Below the pieces are notes generated by a model. That model had not been told where the DNA came from. It saw nothing but the letters and a program-made list of their open reading frames with translations, and made no database searches. Both the position numbers and the translations under genes were made by a program. Of a stretch of 49,132 nucleotides of DNA, positions 33,489-41,370 are shown piece after piece (within the stretch, counting starts at the first letter, position 1; each line of letters begins with the position of its first letter). This DNA is from Chloroflexi bacterium OHK40 (lineage in GTDB: Bacteria > Chloroflexota > Chloroflexia > Chloroflexales > Chloroflexaceae): assembly GCA_004367505.1 (NCBI GenBank), contig SFCB01000006.1, forward strand, positions 1 through 49,132. Direction: 5' to 3'.

Positions 33489-35751
33489 CTCTTGCCTACC
33501 CGAAGCGGATCTCCCCCGCTGGCAACTGCCCATTGACCCAGCTGCCTATAGACGGGTTCTGGAGTTCACCCCGGCGATGCGTGACGCGCTAGCCGACATC
33601 CTTGCGCATCAGGCAACGGGTGGCCATATCCGCTGGCGCCACCTTCCGCGGCCACTCCAGCCCCTCGTTCGCCCGCTCCTGGCCGTGCTCGACACGTTTG
33701 CCTACAACCAAACCTCGGCCTCCGTCATCCTCTCGCTCCTGTTCTGCCACATGCACCAGCAGCAACAAAGCTTTTGGCGCTGGTCGACCTCTACATGGCT
33801 GGAGCTGTTGAATGCGGATGCCCAACACCCCAACTATGCCGAGATCTCCTCCTACCGCCAGGGCCTCTTCCTCGTCGCCTATACGCTCTGCGTCTTCCCT
33901 GCCGCTGACCAGGTTGGCCGGCTTGACCTGTTCCTGCTCGCACGACGCCTCTTCGGCCCCCAACGGGTCGAACAGGCCATCGAGCGCGTGCAGTTGGTGC
34001 TCCGGAGTTGGGGCTATCACGCGAAAAAGAGCCGGCGCGTGCTCCCCGGGGTTATCATCCGCTGCTTGGTGCTGAATCGCAGCCCGTATCTGGAGGACCT
34101 CTCGCTGGAGTTGCTCACCCGGCTGCGAGCGTCTCACGCACCGTACCAAAGCCACGCCTTCGTCCAACTCTCGCGTGTGCTGGCGCATCTGGGCATTGTG
34201 AGCCGGCCGTTGGAACATGGCCCGAACCCGCGTGCCGCTCAGGCAATTCCGACAGCGCTCACAGGGGTGCCTGAGGAATGGGCGGGCTGGTGCCAACGTT
34301 GGCGTGCCACCACCACGCGCAGCCCGCACACCACAGGGCGCGAATATTACTATCTGCTGAAGACCGGACGCTGGCTGGCAGTACATCACCCAAGCATTAC
34401 CTCACCCGCCCAATGGACACGAGAGCTGGCAGTGAGCTTTGTCGCCGCTGTCGACAAGACGCAGGTGGGCGAGTATGTTCACGGGACCGTCGCGGCCAAC
34501 ACGCGCGGTCGGCCGCTTGCCCCACGCGGGAAAGCGCGCTGGCTGAAAGTGGTGAGAGCCTTCTTCTGTGAGCTCCAAGAGTGGGGGTGGATTGGGCGCC
34601 AGTTTGAGCCCCGACGATATCTGGTCGTGCCCCGTGCGGTGCAGGCGCTTATTGGCCCGAACCCGCGCGTGATCGCGGACGACATCTGGGCCAAGTTGCT
34701 CTGGGCGGGGCTCAACCTCACGCTGGAGGATGTGCCCAAGAACCTGCGTCAACCAGGCACCAGGGTGAAGGAGCCGTGGTACCCACTGGAGTTGATGCAG
34801 GCTCTGGCGCTGGCGTGGTTGTTTAGCGGGCTGCGGGTGAATGAGCTGTGTCGCTTGCGGGTGGGCTGCATCCGCTGGCAAAGCGCTGATGGAGGGGTGG
34901 CCGGCGCCAACCGAGGGCAGGAAGCCGATGTGGTCTGTCTTTTGGATGTCCCCGTAACCAAGACCTCGAGCGCGTTCACCAAGCCGGTTGACCGCGTCGT
35001 TGGGGAAGCGATTGAGCGCTGGGAAGGCTGCCGTCCGAGCCAGCCAGTGCTACTTGACCCGAAAACCAATGAAGCGGTGCACCTGCTGTTTCTCTACCGT
35101 GGGCGACGGCTCGGCCAGGCTTATCTCAACCACCATCTCATCCCGTTGCTCTGCCGCAAAGCGGGCGTGCCGGAGCAGGATGCGCGCGGGCCGATTACGA
35201 GCCATCGGGCCCGCTCAACCATTGCCACCCAGCTCTATAACGCCAAAGAGCCGATGACGTTGTTTGAACTGCAGGCATGGTTGGGACATCGGTCGCCGGC
35301 CTCAACCCAACACTACGCCAAGGTCACGCCGACAAAACTGACGCAGGCCTATCAGCAGGCGGACTATTTCGCACGCAACGTGCGGACAATCCAGGTGCTT
35401 ATCGACCAGGAAGCAGTGCGAACTGGCGATGCCGCGAAGGGCTTGCCCTGGAAATACTACGACCTCGGTCACGGGTACTGCACGTATGACTTCTTCGAGC
35501 AATGTGAGCATCGGATGGCGTGTGCGAAATGCGACTTTTACCGTCCGAAGGATACGTTCCTGGCGCTCTTGGAAGAGAAGCAGGCGCACCTCTTATATAT
35601 GCAGCAAGAGATCCCCTTGAGCGAGTTGGAACTCGCTGTGGTAGATGGCGATCTAGCGGCAACCGAACAGCTCATCGCGCAGCTTCAGTCGCGCCCGACA
35701 CCAGCGGGGTCGCGTGAACGACCAGCAGAAAGCTCGCCCGAACGAGCCTGA
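33472..35751 (+). CDS. tnpB: Large tyrosine recombinase, TnpB-like of Tn554 family
   Basis: A 759-residue protein; the ATG follows GGAG inside the end of tnpA. The N-terminal half is a long alpha-helical region with no clear motif; the C-terminal half is a tyrosine-recombinase domain with R455 (SGLRVNEL), H578-x-x-R581 (SHRAR), H606 (GHRS) and Y615 (QHYAK). After this a Cys/His cluster occurs (~665-690; GYCTYDFFEQC, HRMACAKCDFY) that could bind zinc, as in Tn554-type TnpB proteins. It is about 100 residues longer than Tn554 TnpB. All catalytic residues are present, so the element looks active. Confidence 0.87.
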   Translation: MSHAPDSCLPEADLPRWQLPIDPAAYRRVLEFTPAMRDALADILAHQATGGHIRWRHLPRPLQPLVRPLLAVLDTFAYNQTSASVILSLLFCHMHQQQQSFWRWSTSTWLELLNADAQHPNYAEISSYRQGLFLVAYTLCVFPAADQVGRLDLFLLARRLFGPQRVEQAIERVQLVLRSWGYHAKKSRRVLPGVIIRCLVLNRSPYLEDLSLELLTRLRASHAPYQSHAFVQLSRVLAHLGIVSRPLEHGPNPRAAQAIPTALTGVPEEWAGWCQRWRATTTRSPHTTGREYYYLLKTGRWLAVHHPSITSPAQWTRELAVSFVAAVDKTQVGEYVHGTVAANTRGRPLAPRGKARWLKVVRAFFCELQEWGWIGRQFEPRRYLVVPRAVQALIGPNPRVIADDIWAKLLWAGLNLTLEDVPKNLRQPGTRVKEPWYPLELMQALALAWLFSGLRVNELCRLRVGCIRWQSADGGVAGANRGQEADVVCLLDVPVTKTSSAFTKPVDRVVGEAIERWEGCRPSQPVLLDPKTNEAVHLLFLYRGRRLGQAYLNHHLIPLLCRKAGVPEQDARGPITSHRARSTIATQLYNAKEPMTLFELQAWLGHRSPASTQHYAKVTPTKLTQAYQQADYFARNVRTIQVLIDQEAVRTGDAAKGLPWKYYDLGHGYCTYDFFEQCEHRMACAKCDFYRPKDTFLALLEEKQAHLLYMQQEIPLSELELAVVDGDLAATEQLIAQLQSRPTPAGSRERPAESSPERA

Positions 35752-35925
35752 TAACCCCTCCGCAGCTGGGCACGCGCCGACACCCTGAGTCAAGGCCGCG
35801 CGGGGGCCGCCTTAAATGGTGCGCGAAGCGCCTCCACCAGTCGGCCCATCGCGCGCGAAGCTTGGCCTTGACCAGGGTGTGATACTGCGGTGCCTGCGGA
35901 GGGGGAGGGGGCTTGACATGGCGGC

Positions 35926-35938
35926 ATATTCCACATAA
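35926..35938 (-). repeat. Right terminal inverted repeat of the Tn554-like element
   Basis: ATATTCCACATAA on the plus strand, the near-perfect inverse of 32354-32366, 2 bp before the resumed ComM-like reading frame. Confidence 0.7.
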
Positions 35939-35940
35939 TA

Positions 35941-36846
35941 GAGGTGGCGGCTGCAGGTGGGCACCACGTCCTGCTGGTGGGCGCGCCCGAGTCCGGCAAG
36001 ACGACGCTTGCCCGCGCGCTGTTCGGCCTGCTGCCCCCGCTGAGCGAGTCCGAGGCGGCCGACGTCACCGTGATGGCGTCGCTGGCGAGCCCCTCTGTCG
36101 AGGAGGCCCCGCCCGTCGACCGGCGCCCGTGTGTCGCCCCGCGCCCAGACGCGAGCCGGGCGGCGCTCTACGGCGGCGGGTCGGGACGGCTGCGCCCGGG
36201 GGCGGTGAGCCGGGCCCACCGCGGCCTGCTGCTGCTCGACGACCTGCCCGCCTTTGGCCCAAAGCTCGCCCCGCTGCCCGCCATCCTGGACGACCGGACC
36301 GTGAGGGTCGAGCGGGCCGGCGTTACCCAGGTGCTGCCGGCGGCCTTCCAGCTCGTGGCCACGGCGCGGCCCTGCCCCTGCGGCTGGTTCGGCGACCCCG
36401 AGGCGATCTGCACCTGTACGCCCGCCATCGTGCGCCGCTACCAGCAGCGCATCCCGGTGGCGCTCCGTGACCGCGTCGAGCTGCACCTGGAGGTGCCGCG
36501 GGTCGCCTACGAGCGCCTGACCTCGGGCCGGCTCGGCGAGCCCTCGGCCGCGGTGCGCGAGCGGGTGATCGCGGCCCGCCAGCGCCAGGCAGTCCGCTTC
36601 GCCACCTACCCCGGCCACGCCACCAACGCCGAGATGGGGCCGGAGGAGATCCGGACGCACTGCGCGCTCGATGCTGCCGGCCACAGCCTGATGAAAGCCG
36701 CCGTGCGCCAGCTTGATCTCTCGGCCGGCGCCTACCAGCGCACGCTCCGCCTCGCCCGCACCATCGCCGACCTCGCCGGGGCCGAGCAGATCGGCCCCGC
36801 GCACCTCGCCGAATCGCTGCAGTATCGCGCCCGACCCACCCTCTGA
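35941..36846 (+). pseudogene. 3' part of the ComM-like AAA+ gene
   Basis: About 300 codons resume at EVAAAGGHHVLLVG. Walker A is GAPESGKTTLARALFG; Walker B and sensor regions follow in RGLLLLDDLPAF and FQLVATARPCPCGWFGD, with the ComM/YifB Cys pattern CPCGWFGDPEAICTC. The C-terminus has the Mg-chelatase-like helical bundle (LDAAGHSLMKAAVRQLDLSAGAYQRTLRLARTIADL). It has no proper start: a GTG at 35944 without a ribosome site could initiate a truncated ATPase, so residual expression cannot be excluded. ComM-type proteins are helicases in DNA uptake. The full gene would be restored by precise excision of the Tn554-like element. Confidence 0.8.
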
Positions 36847-37355
36847 GCCGCTGCCGCTGACCTCCTTATCCACCAGCACAGCTCCTTGCGCAGGACCATC
36901 CGCGGGACCGGTGCGGTGGCGGTGTGGTCCGATCCAGCGCCGGAAGCAGGCCGGGCCTCGACAGCCCTCGTGGCCCCAGAACTCGGCTACGAGCGCCACG
37001 AGCTGGGCACCGGGCTGGGCGGCTTGTCTGGGCGACGGGCCGGACTTCAGCTACGCACCACCTGCTGGACGTACCGCCATCCGGCCGGCTCCGCTGCCCC
37101 GGCCGAGCCCCCACTCACTGCCGCCGCTCCACCATCAGCGGCCGGGCCGCCGGCCTGAATGCGAGCCGTGGCAGATCGGTCGTGCTCCAAGCACCTCGCC
37201 CTGCCTGAGCGAGGGCGTGCGGTGGCCTCGTTCGGCACCAGGCAGCGTGGGGCACCGGCGGCCGTTGCGAGGCCGGCGCTCGACGGTGCGCTGACCGGGC
37301 ACCCCCGGTTCTCCCCGGCGTGCGCGGCGCGGGCGTCCGCTGCGGCCTGCCCGAT
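36847..37355 (+). other. Long gap upstream of ssb without a clear gene
   Basis: About 500 bp with no ribosome-site-supported gene. It has several GC-rich short hairpins, for example ACCGGG-CACC-CCCGGT, and one DnaA-box-like TTATCCACC at 36866-36874. It could contain the promoter of ssb or an origin-type region, but I see no iterons. Confidence 0.4.
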
Positions 37356-37467
37356 CAGCCTGCCACACCCCACGTTCGCGGCGCAAGGCGCTCACCGTCT
37401 TCCGGGGCCCCCGCCCCGGATAAGACTGGTCAGCGTGCTCCCTTGTCGCCGGCCCGGGGGAGGTGGC
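37356..37467 (+). ncRNA. Structured leader element, copy 1 (upstream of ssb)
   Basis: A 112-nt segment nearly identical in architecture to 43462-43571. Nested pairings are: GCCAC with GTGGC, CCCC with GGGG, GCAAGG with CCTTGT, GCTCACC with GGTCAGC (one mismatch), GTCTT with AAGAC, and CCGGGG with CCCCGG. Between the two copies paired bases change together (CCGGGG/CCCCGG versus TCGGG/CCCGA; a T-A pair versus G-C in the middle stem), which supports RNA or single-strand DNA structure rather than coding. It ends 61 nt before the ssb start. Confidence 0.68.
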
Positions 37468-37528
37468 GTGTCTGGGCCAGGACCGAACGGAACGCCGCAG
37501 CAGCGGCAGCACACACAGGAGAACCGAG

Positions 37529-37996
37529 ATGACCACCAACGTCAACCGCACCGAGCTCGCCGGCAACCTGGGCAACGACCCCGAGGCCCGCTACTCCGCC
37601 GCCGGAACCCTGGTCGTGACCACCAGCATCGCTGTCCACTCGAGCTACAAGCAGGGCGAGGAGTGGAAGGAGCGCACTGACTGGTTCCGCCTGGTCGCCT
37701 TCGGCGAGGCCGGCGAGGCCCTGGGCCGCTTCGGCAAGGGCGAGCGCATCCGGGTCCTGGGCCGCCTGCAGAGCAGCGAGTACACCGACCGCGAGGGCCA
37801 GCGCCGCACCAGCGTCGAGGTCGTGGTGCTGCGCTCCGACCCGGCCCCGCTGGCCCGCAAGACCCAGGACAACCCCGAGCCCGAGGCTCCGCTGAGCGAC
37901 GTCGCCGAGGAGCCGGCGGTCGAGCACGAGGCCCCAGCCGAGTCCGCCGACGCGCCGGCCCCGAAGCCCCGCCGGCGCCGTAAGGTCGCCGCGTAA
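37529..37996 (+). CDS. ssb: Single-stranded DNA-binding protein
   Basis: A 155-residue SSB; start ATG 37529 (AGGAGAACCGAG upstream). The OB fold occupies residues 1-110 (NVNRTELAGNLGNDPEARYSAAG, TDWFRLVAFGEAGEALGRFGKGERIRVLGRLQ, then the DREGQRRTSVEVVV strand). The tail is acidic and Ala/Pro-rich but ends PKPRRRRKVAA: the usual acidic DDDIPF-type tip is missing and replaced by a basic tip, so recruitment of host replication partners may differ. Plasmid SSBs are often in the leading region and protect entering single strands. A structured leader precedes it and a strong hairpin terminator follows. Confidence 0.92.
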   Translation: MTTNVNRTELAGNLGNDPEARYSAAGTLVVTTSIAVHSSYKQGEEWKERTDWFRLVAFGEAGEALGRFGKGERIRVLGRLQSSEYTDREGQRRTSVEVVVLRSDPAPLARKTQDNPEPEAPLSDVAEEPAVEHEAPAESADAPAPKPRRRRKVAA

Positions 37997-38007
37997 GCGA
38001 CCGCCTT

Positions 38008-38040
38008 GAGGCGGGCGCCCCACCGTGGGGCGCCCGCCTC
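38008..38040 (+). terminator. Strong hairpin terminator after ssb
   Basis: A perfect 15-bp GC-rich stem (38008-38022 with 38026-38040), 3-nt loop, followed by TTCG. There is no long T-run, as is common in high-GC hosts. Confidence 0.8.
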
Positions 38041-38237
38041 TTCGTGTGCTCAGGGGGCGGGCTCAGATATGCGGTGGCGCTTCGCGCACCGGCCGCCTTC
38101 CCACCCACCGCCCCTCTGAATCAGCTCCCCGCTTGCCTCGCTCCGCGCTGGAGCACCGCCTTCGGCAGAGTGGGGAGACAACTACCAGCGTCGTCCCGCC
38201 TCCATCGCCTCAAACGCTGCTTATGCGACAAGCGGTG

Positions 38238-38783
38238 CTAGGATGACGCCGTATCGGCAGCCCGCGCACCCGCCCGCTGCTCACGCTGCTTGCGCCAGCC
38301 GTAGGGGGTCAGGCCACGCGGCTTGTAGACAGAGAGCAGCGTGGTCACCAGCAGCACCACGATCGCAGCCGCAGCGTCAACGGCGAGCTGCACCCGCAGC
38401 TCGCGCAGGTCCCCACTTCCCAACGCCATCTGGCCAGCGATATCGGCCACATAGCTGATCCCGCGCGTATGGGTGATCAGGAGGAAGGTCGAAACCGCCG
38501 TGATCAGCAGCTTGGCCAGCACCCAGTAGTGCCGGAACAGACCCCAGCTTGTCCCGAGCGACTGGACGACCCCACTGGCCAAAGAGGCGATACTCAGCGG
38601 CACAATCACGTACGCCGCGGTCACGTCCATCGCCAGATACATGCCACTAACCAGGATCGCGTCCTGGCTCTGAAGCCCGACGAGGGCGAGGGCCAGGAAG
38701 GCCGCGACTGAACCCGTCCAGCCGACCGACGCCGTGACGTGGACGACCAGGGCGAGCTTGCGCAGCCAGGGCGGCATCATCAT
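38238..38783 (-). CDS. Four-TM membrane protein, DUF2269-like
   Basis: A 181-residue protein from ATG 38783, within an ATGATGATG run that overlaps the stop of the upstream small gene. Four membrane helices are seen (LALVVHVTASVGWTGSVAAFLALALVGL; YLAMDVTAAYVIVPLSIASLASGVV; HYWVLAKLLITAVSTFLLI; AVDAAAAIVVLLVTTLLSV). The HVTASVGWTGS start resembles DUF2269/CopD-like integral membrane proteins. With the Met/His-rich partner upstream and a divergent TetR gene, it could serve metal or stress export; this is inference. Confidence 0.68.
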   Translation of the reverse strand: MMMPPWLRKLALVVHVTASVGWTGSVAAFLALALVGLQSQDAILVSGMYLAMDVTAAYVIVPLSIASLASGVVQSLGTSWGLFRHYWVLAKLLITAVSTFLLITHTRGISYVADIAGQMALGSGDLRELRVQLAVDAAAAIVVLLVTTLLSVYKPRGLTPYGWRKQREQRAGARAADTASS

Positions 38784-38968
38784 GGCTGCTGCCCGCTGTG
38801 ATTCATCGGCGGCATTGCGCCACCGTGCATCATGCCGAAGCTGTTGCCGGAAAGGTGCAGGACGATGACCAGCAGCAGCAGGGCGAGAACGATACCTCCC
38901 GCCACCTTCACCCATAGCGGTGCGGGCGGTGGTGTGTCTCGGTCGAACGGCTCAGGTGTTTGTGCCAT
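38780..38968 (-). CDS. Small membrane protein with Met/His-rich tail
   Basis: A 62-residue protein: Pro-rich N-terminus, one transmembrane helix (~19-42; VKVAGGIVLALLLLVIVLHL) and a tail SFGMMHGGAMPPMNHSG with five Met and two His, the kind of composition that binds copper. It is translationally coupled to the DUF2269-like gene (the TGA lies in the ATGATG overlap) and divergent from a TetR-type gene across a palindromic operator. Metal binding is an inference from composition only. Confidence 0.6.
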   Translation of the reverse strand: MAQTPEPFDRDTPPPAPLWVKVAGGIVLALLLLVIVLHLSGNSFGMMHGGAMPPMNHSGQQP

Positions 38969-39064
38969 ACGTCGTATCCTCGGTATATACTTGTTCGGCC
39001 TTCCAGGATCAGCCTACGGCGTTGGGCTGCGCCCGTCAATATGCAAGACGTGCTGCCTGTGCAT

Positions 39065-39094
39065 TTCTGAACATTGTGTTTACATTGTTCAGAA
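39065..39094. promoter_or_regulatory. Palindromic operator between the TetR gene and the membrane pair
   Basis: TTCTGAACA and TGTTCAGAA, perfect 9-bp arms separated by 12 bp, lie in the 188-bp divergent region. Size and position fit the operator of the adjacent TetR-type regulator, which would control both directions. Confidence 0.65.
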
Positions 39095-39156
39095 GGTTCA
39101 GGTGCACTGCGAGTGCAGGGTGCGGGTACCGCATTAGCTTCCCTTGAGGATACCAC

Positions 39157-39759
39157 ATGACCAAGCCGGACCGCCGAGTTCAGCGGACACGCGAGCTGAT
39201 ACAGCAGGCGCTGATCGCCCTCATCCGCGAGCGCGGCTACGACCCAATCACGGTCCAGGATATTGTGGACCGGGCGAACGTCGGGCGCACCACCTTCTAC
39301 CTGCACTACACCAGCAAGGACGACCTGTTCCTACACTGCCACGACGCCATCCTTGGCCAGTTCCAGCTCAGCCCGCATACCCACCTCGCAAAGGCGGCAC
39401 TCGTGGGGCCGGAGCCGCCTGAGGCGATGACCAGGGCCTTCCAGCACCTGGTTGAGGCCAGGGCGCTGCTCACACCGATCCTCCAGGGCAAGGACAGCCT
39501 GATCATCCTGCGCCGCATCCGTGACCGCAGCGCCGAGGAGATTGCCGCGCACCTCCGCAATGCCTATGGTGAGGCCGAGAGCCGCATCCCGCTCGACCTG
39601 CTCGCAAGCTATCTGGCCGGTGCACAGATCGCCCTCATACAGTGGTGGCTGGAGAAGCGTCCACCCCACTCGGCCGAGCAACTGGCCCAGTCCTTCCACC
39701 GCCTCCAGCGGGCAGCCATCCGTGATGCCTTCGGGCTTGGGGAGCTGGAGGCGGGGTAG
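39157..39759 (+). CDS. TetR/AcrR-family transcriptional regulator
   Basis: A 200-residue repressor with the TetR N-terminal HTH (residues ~8-56; RTRELIQQALIALIRERGYDPITVQDIVDRANVGRTTFYLHYTSKDDLF) and an all-helical ligand-binding C-terminus ending in the WWLEKRPPHSAEQLAQSFHRL pattern common to TetR_C domains. GAGGA precedes the ATG. It is divergent from the Met/His-rich plus DUF2269-like pair, with a palindromic operator between, so it likely represses them and itself. The effector is unknown. Confidence 0.87.
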   Translation: MTKPDRRVQRTRELIQQALIALIRERGYDPITVQDIVDRANVGRTTFYLHYTSKDDLFLHCHDAILGQFQLSPHTHLAKAALVGPEPPEAMTRAFQHLVEARALLTPILQGKDSLIILRRIRDRSAEEIAAHLRNAYGEAESRIPLDLLASYLAGAQIALIQWWLEKRPPHSAEQLAQSFHRLQRAAIRDAFGLGELEAG

Positions 39760-40217
39760 GGGAGCAGGCTGGCCACCCTGCTGCCTTCCATCGGGACACT
39801 CTGTGGGGGCATGTGCTCCACGGCTCCGTCCTCGTTCCGACGCCTGGGAGAGAAACATTCCTTGCTATCCCCAGGCCAGTAGGCACAGCGCGTTACTGCG
39901 GTAGACTGGAGATGCTATCCTATCTGATACCGCTGCGATAGCCTCCTCCGCTTCCAGGCGGGCATCGTCGTGACCCACCGTCCACCAAGGGGATGGGTCA
40001 TGACCTTTGATCAGATGCTCCCGTGCCCGGCCCCCCCACGATGCGAATCTGGCCAGATTCGAGGAGGGCCCGTCGCCAATTCACTCCGATCTGCGTCTCC
40101 TCCTGGAGGCCGGGGGCGCCTTTGCCGCGGCCCACGACGAGGACAGCGCGCTCGAGGCCTGGCCTAACTGGCCGTGCCCCGCCTCGGCGACGGAGCTACG
40201 CAGGAGCCAGGGGCGAC
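39760..40217 (+). other. Gap with degraded sequence before a WYL fragment
   Basis: About 460 bp without a supported gene. A stretch around 40067-40190 in another frame reads like protein (SDLRLLLEAGGAFAAAHDEDSALEAW) and may be the frameshifted 5' part of the regulator fragment that follows. A run of seven C bases is present at ~40030-40036. Confidence 0.4.
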
Positions 40218-40718
40218 GGGGCTAAAGGCGAGCAGAGCGAGCGGGCGGTCGCCCCCTACGGGCTGGCGTGCCACTGGGGCTACTGGTATCTGGTGGGCTG
40301 GTGCTGGCTGCGCGACCACCTGCGACTCTTTCGGCTGGATCGAGTCGTCGCGGTGATGCCGACCGCAGAGCGATTCGCGCCGCCGGCCGACCTCGACCCA
40401 ATGGAGGTTGTGCTGGAGCGCCTTGCGCTCGCTCTCCGCCGCTGGCAGGTTGATGCGGTGCTGGAGACGAGCCTGGAAGCGGCGCAGGCGCAGGTGGTGC
40501 CGGGAAAGGCCTTGCTCGAGCCGGTGGAGGGCGGGGTGCGCTTCCGTTCCACCGCCGACAGCCTCCAGGCTGTTGCCCGCGCGCTCGCCGGCTTTGGCTG
40601 CCCCCTGAGCATCCGCGAGCCGCCGGAGCTACGCGCGGAACTGCGACGGCTCGCGGCCACCTTGCTGGCTGCGGCTACCGATCGTGAGGATGCACGTGCC
40701 AGGGACAGCGATCAGTAG
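40218..40718 (+). pseudogene. WYL-domain regulator fragment (YafY-like)
   Basis: The readable ~165 codons match a WYL ligand-binding domain and its C-terminal extension: SERAVAPYGLACHWGYWYLVGWCWLRDHLRLFRLDRVVAV, then a WCX-type extension with VRFRSTADSLQAVARALAGFGCPLSIREPPELRAEL. The N-terminal helix-turn-helix of YafY/DeoR-type regulators is missing, no ribosome site or start is visible, and the upstream part appears to lie in another frame, so I call it a broken gene. WYL regulators often control defence and mobile-element genes. Confidence 0.62.
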
Positions 40719-40805
40719 GCAAGGCTGACGGCCCGATGCTGAGCACGTATTGACACCGGGTGTATCATACGGCTCACTCGTCCTTATCCTGTTCCGGTTA
40801 AATGT

Positions 40806-41330
40806 ATGGCTCCTGTTTCCTACACCTGCCCGACCTGCGGCGATACTGCCCCGCACGACGCCGTCTTCTGCATCAGCTGCGGGGCGGCACTTCAGCTTCC
40901 TGCGACCAGCACGACCCGACTGCTGGCACCCCAACCTCGACTGCCGCTACGCCCCACCTATCAGCCAAAACCGCTGCGCCGGCCCCACAAGAGCATCGGG
41001 CAAGTGCTGACCATCGGCGGCGTCACCCTCTTCGGCTTCATCCTGCTGGTGTTCCTGGTGATGGTCGCCTATGTGGGCTCCTACCGACCGGGGCTGAGCC
41101 CGGCCGCTTGGCTGTTCGTGCTCGGCGGGGCCATCCACCTTGTTCGTGGTGCGCGCCGGGGCGAGCCGCTTGCCGGCATGCGCTACGCCGCCCTCTGCGC
41201 CGCGATACCTTTTGCCATGGTGACGGAGGCCTTCATCACCACCACCGTGCTCTTCGGGGGACTGGCCGCGCTGCTCCTGCTCGTGGAGTTCGTCGTCGCC
41301 CTCATTCCCAGGCGCCGCTGGTGGCCATAG
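40806..41330 (+). CDS. Zinc-ribbon plus four-TM membrane protein
   Basis: A 174-residue protein: an N-terminal zinc ribbon (CPTCGDTAPHDAVFCISCG, residues 8-26), a polar linker and about four hydrophobic helices (~68-92, ~100-118, ~128-150, ~150-168). Bacterial zinc-ribbon membrane proteins of this kind are common and mostly uncharacterised. No ribosome site precedes the ATG, and TTAAAT lies 5 bp upstream, so the message may be leaderless or nearly so. An in-frame alternative start is not evident. Confidence 0.65.
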   Translation: MAPVSYTCPTCGDTAPHDAVFCISCGAALQLPATSTTRLLAPQPRLPLRPTYQPKPLRRPHKSIGQVLTIGGVTLFGFILLVFLVMVAYVGSYRPGLSPAAWLFVLGGAIHLVRGARRGEPLAGMRYAALCAAIPFAMVTEAFITTTVLFGGLAALLLLVEFVVALIPRRRWWP

Positions 41331-41370
41331 GACCAGGGCACGGATACGCCCACCCCCCGACGTCACCCGC

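Larger units (their letters stand above)
32344..35940 (+). mobile_element. Tn554-like element with two tyrosine recombinases, inserted in a ComM-like gene
   Basis: The ~3.6-kb element interrupts the codons between VKR and EVAAAGGHH of a ComM-like gene. It carries overlapping tnpA- and tnpB-like recombinase genes and imperfect inverted repeats near both ends. Exact junctions are uncertain by a few bases; GAGG is present at both borders. No tnpC and no passenger gene are evident. Joining CGA at the left directly to GAG at the right restores an in-frame gene, about two codons shorter than the usual KRALEVAAAGG. Confidence 0.75.

Noticed and set aside
36866-36874. DnaA-box-like TTATCCACC as a replication origin
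   Set aside because: A single 8-of-9 match without AT-rich unwinding region, iterons or a replication initiator gene nearby.
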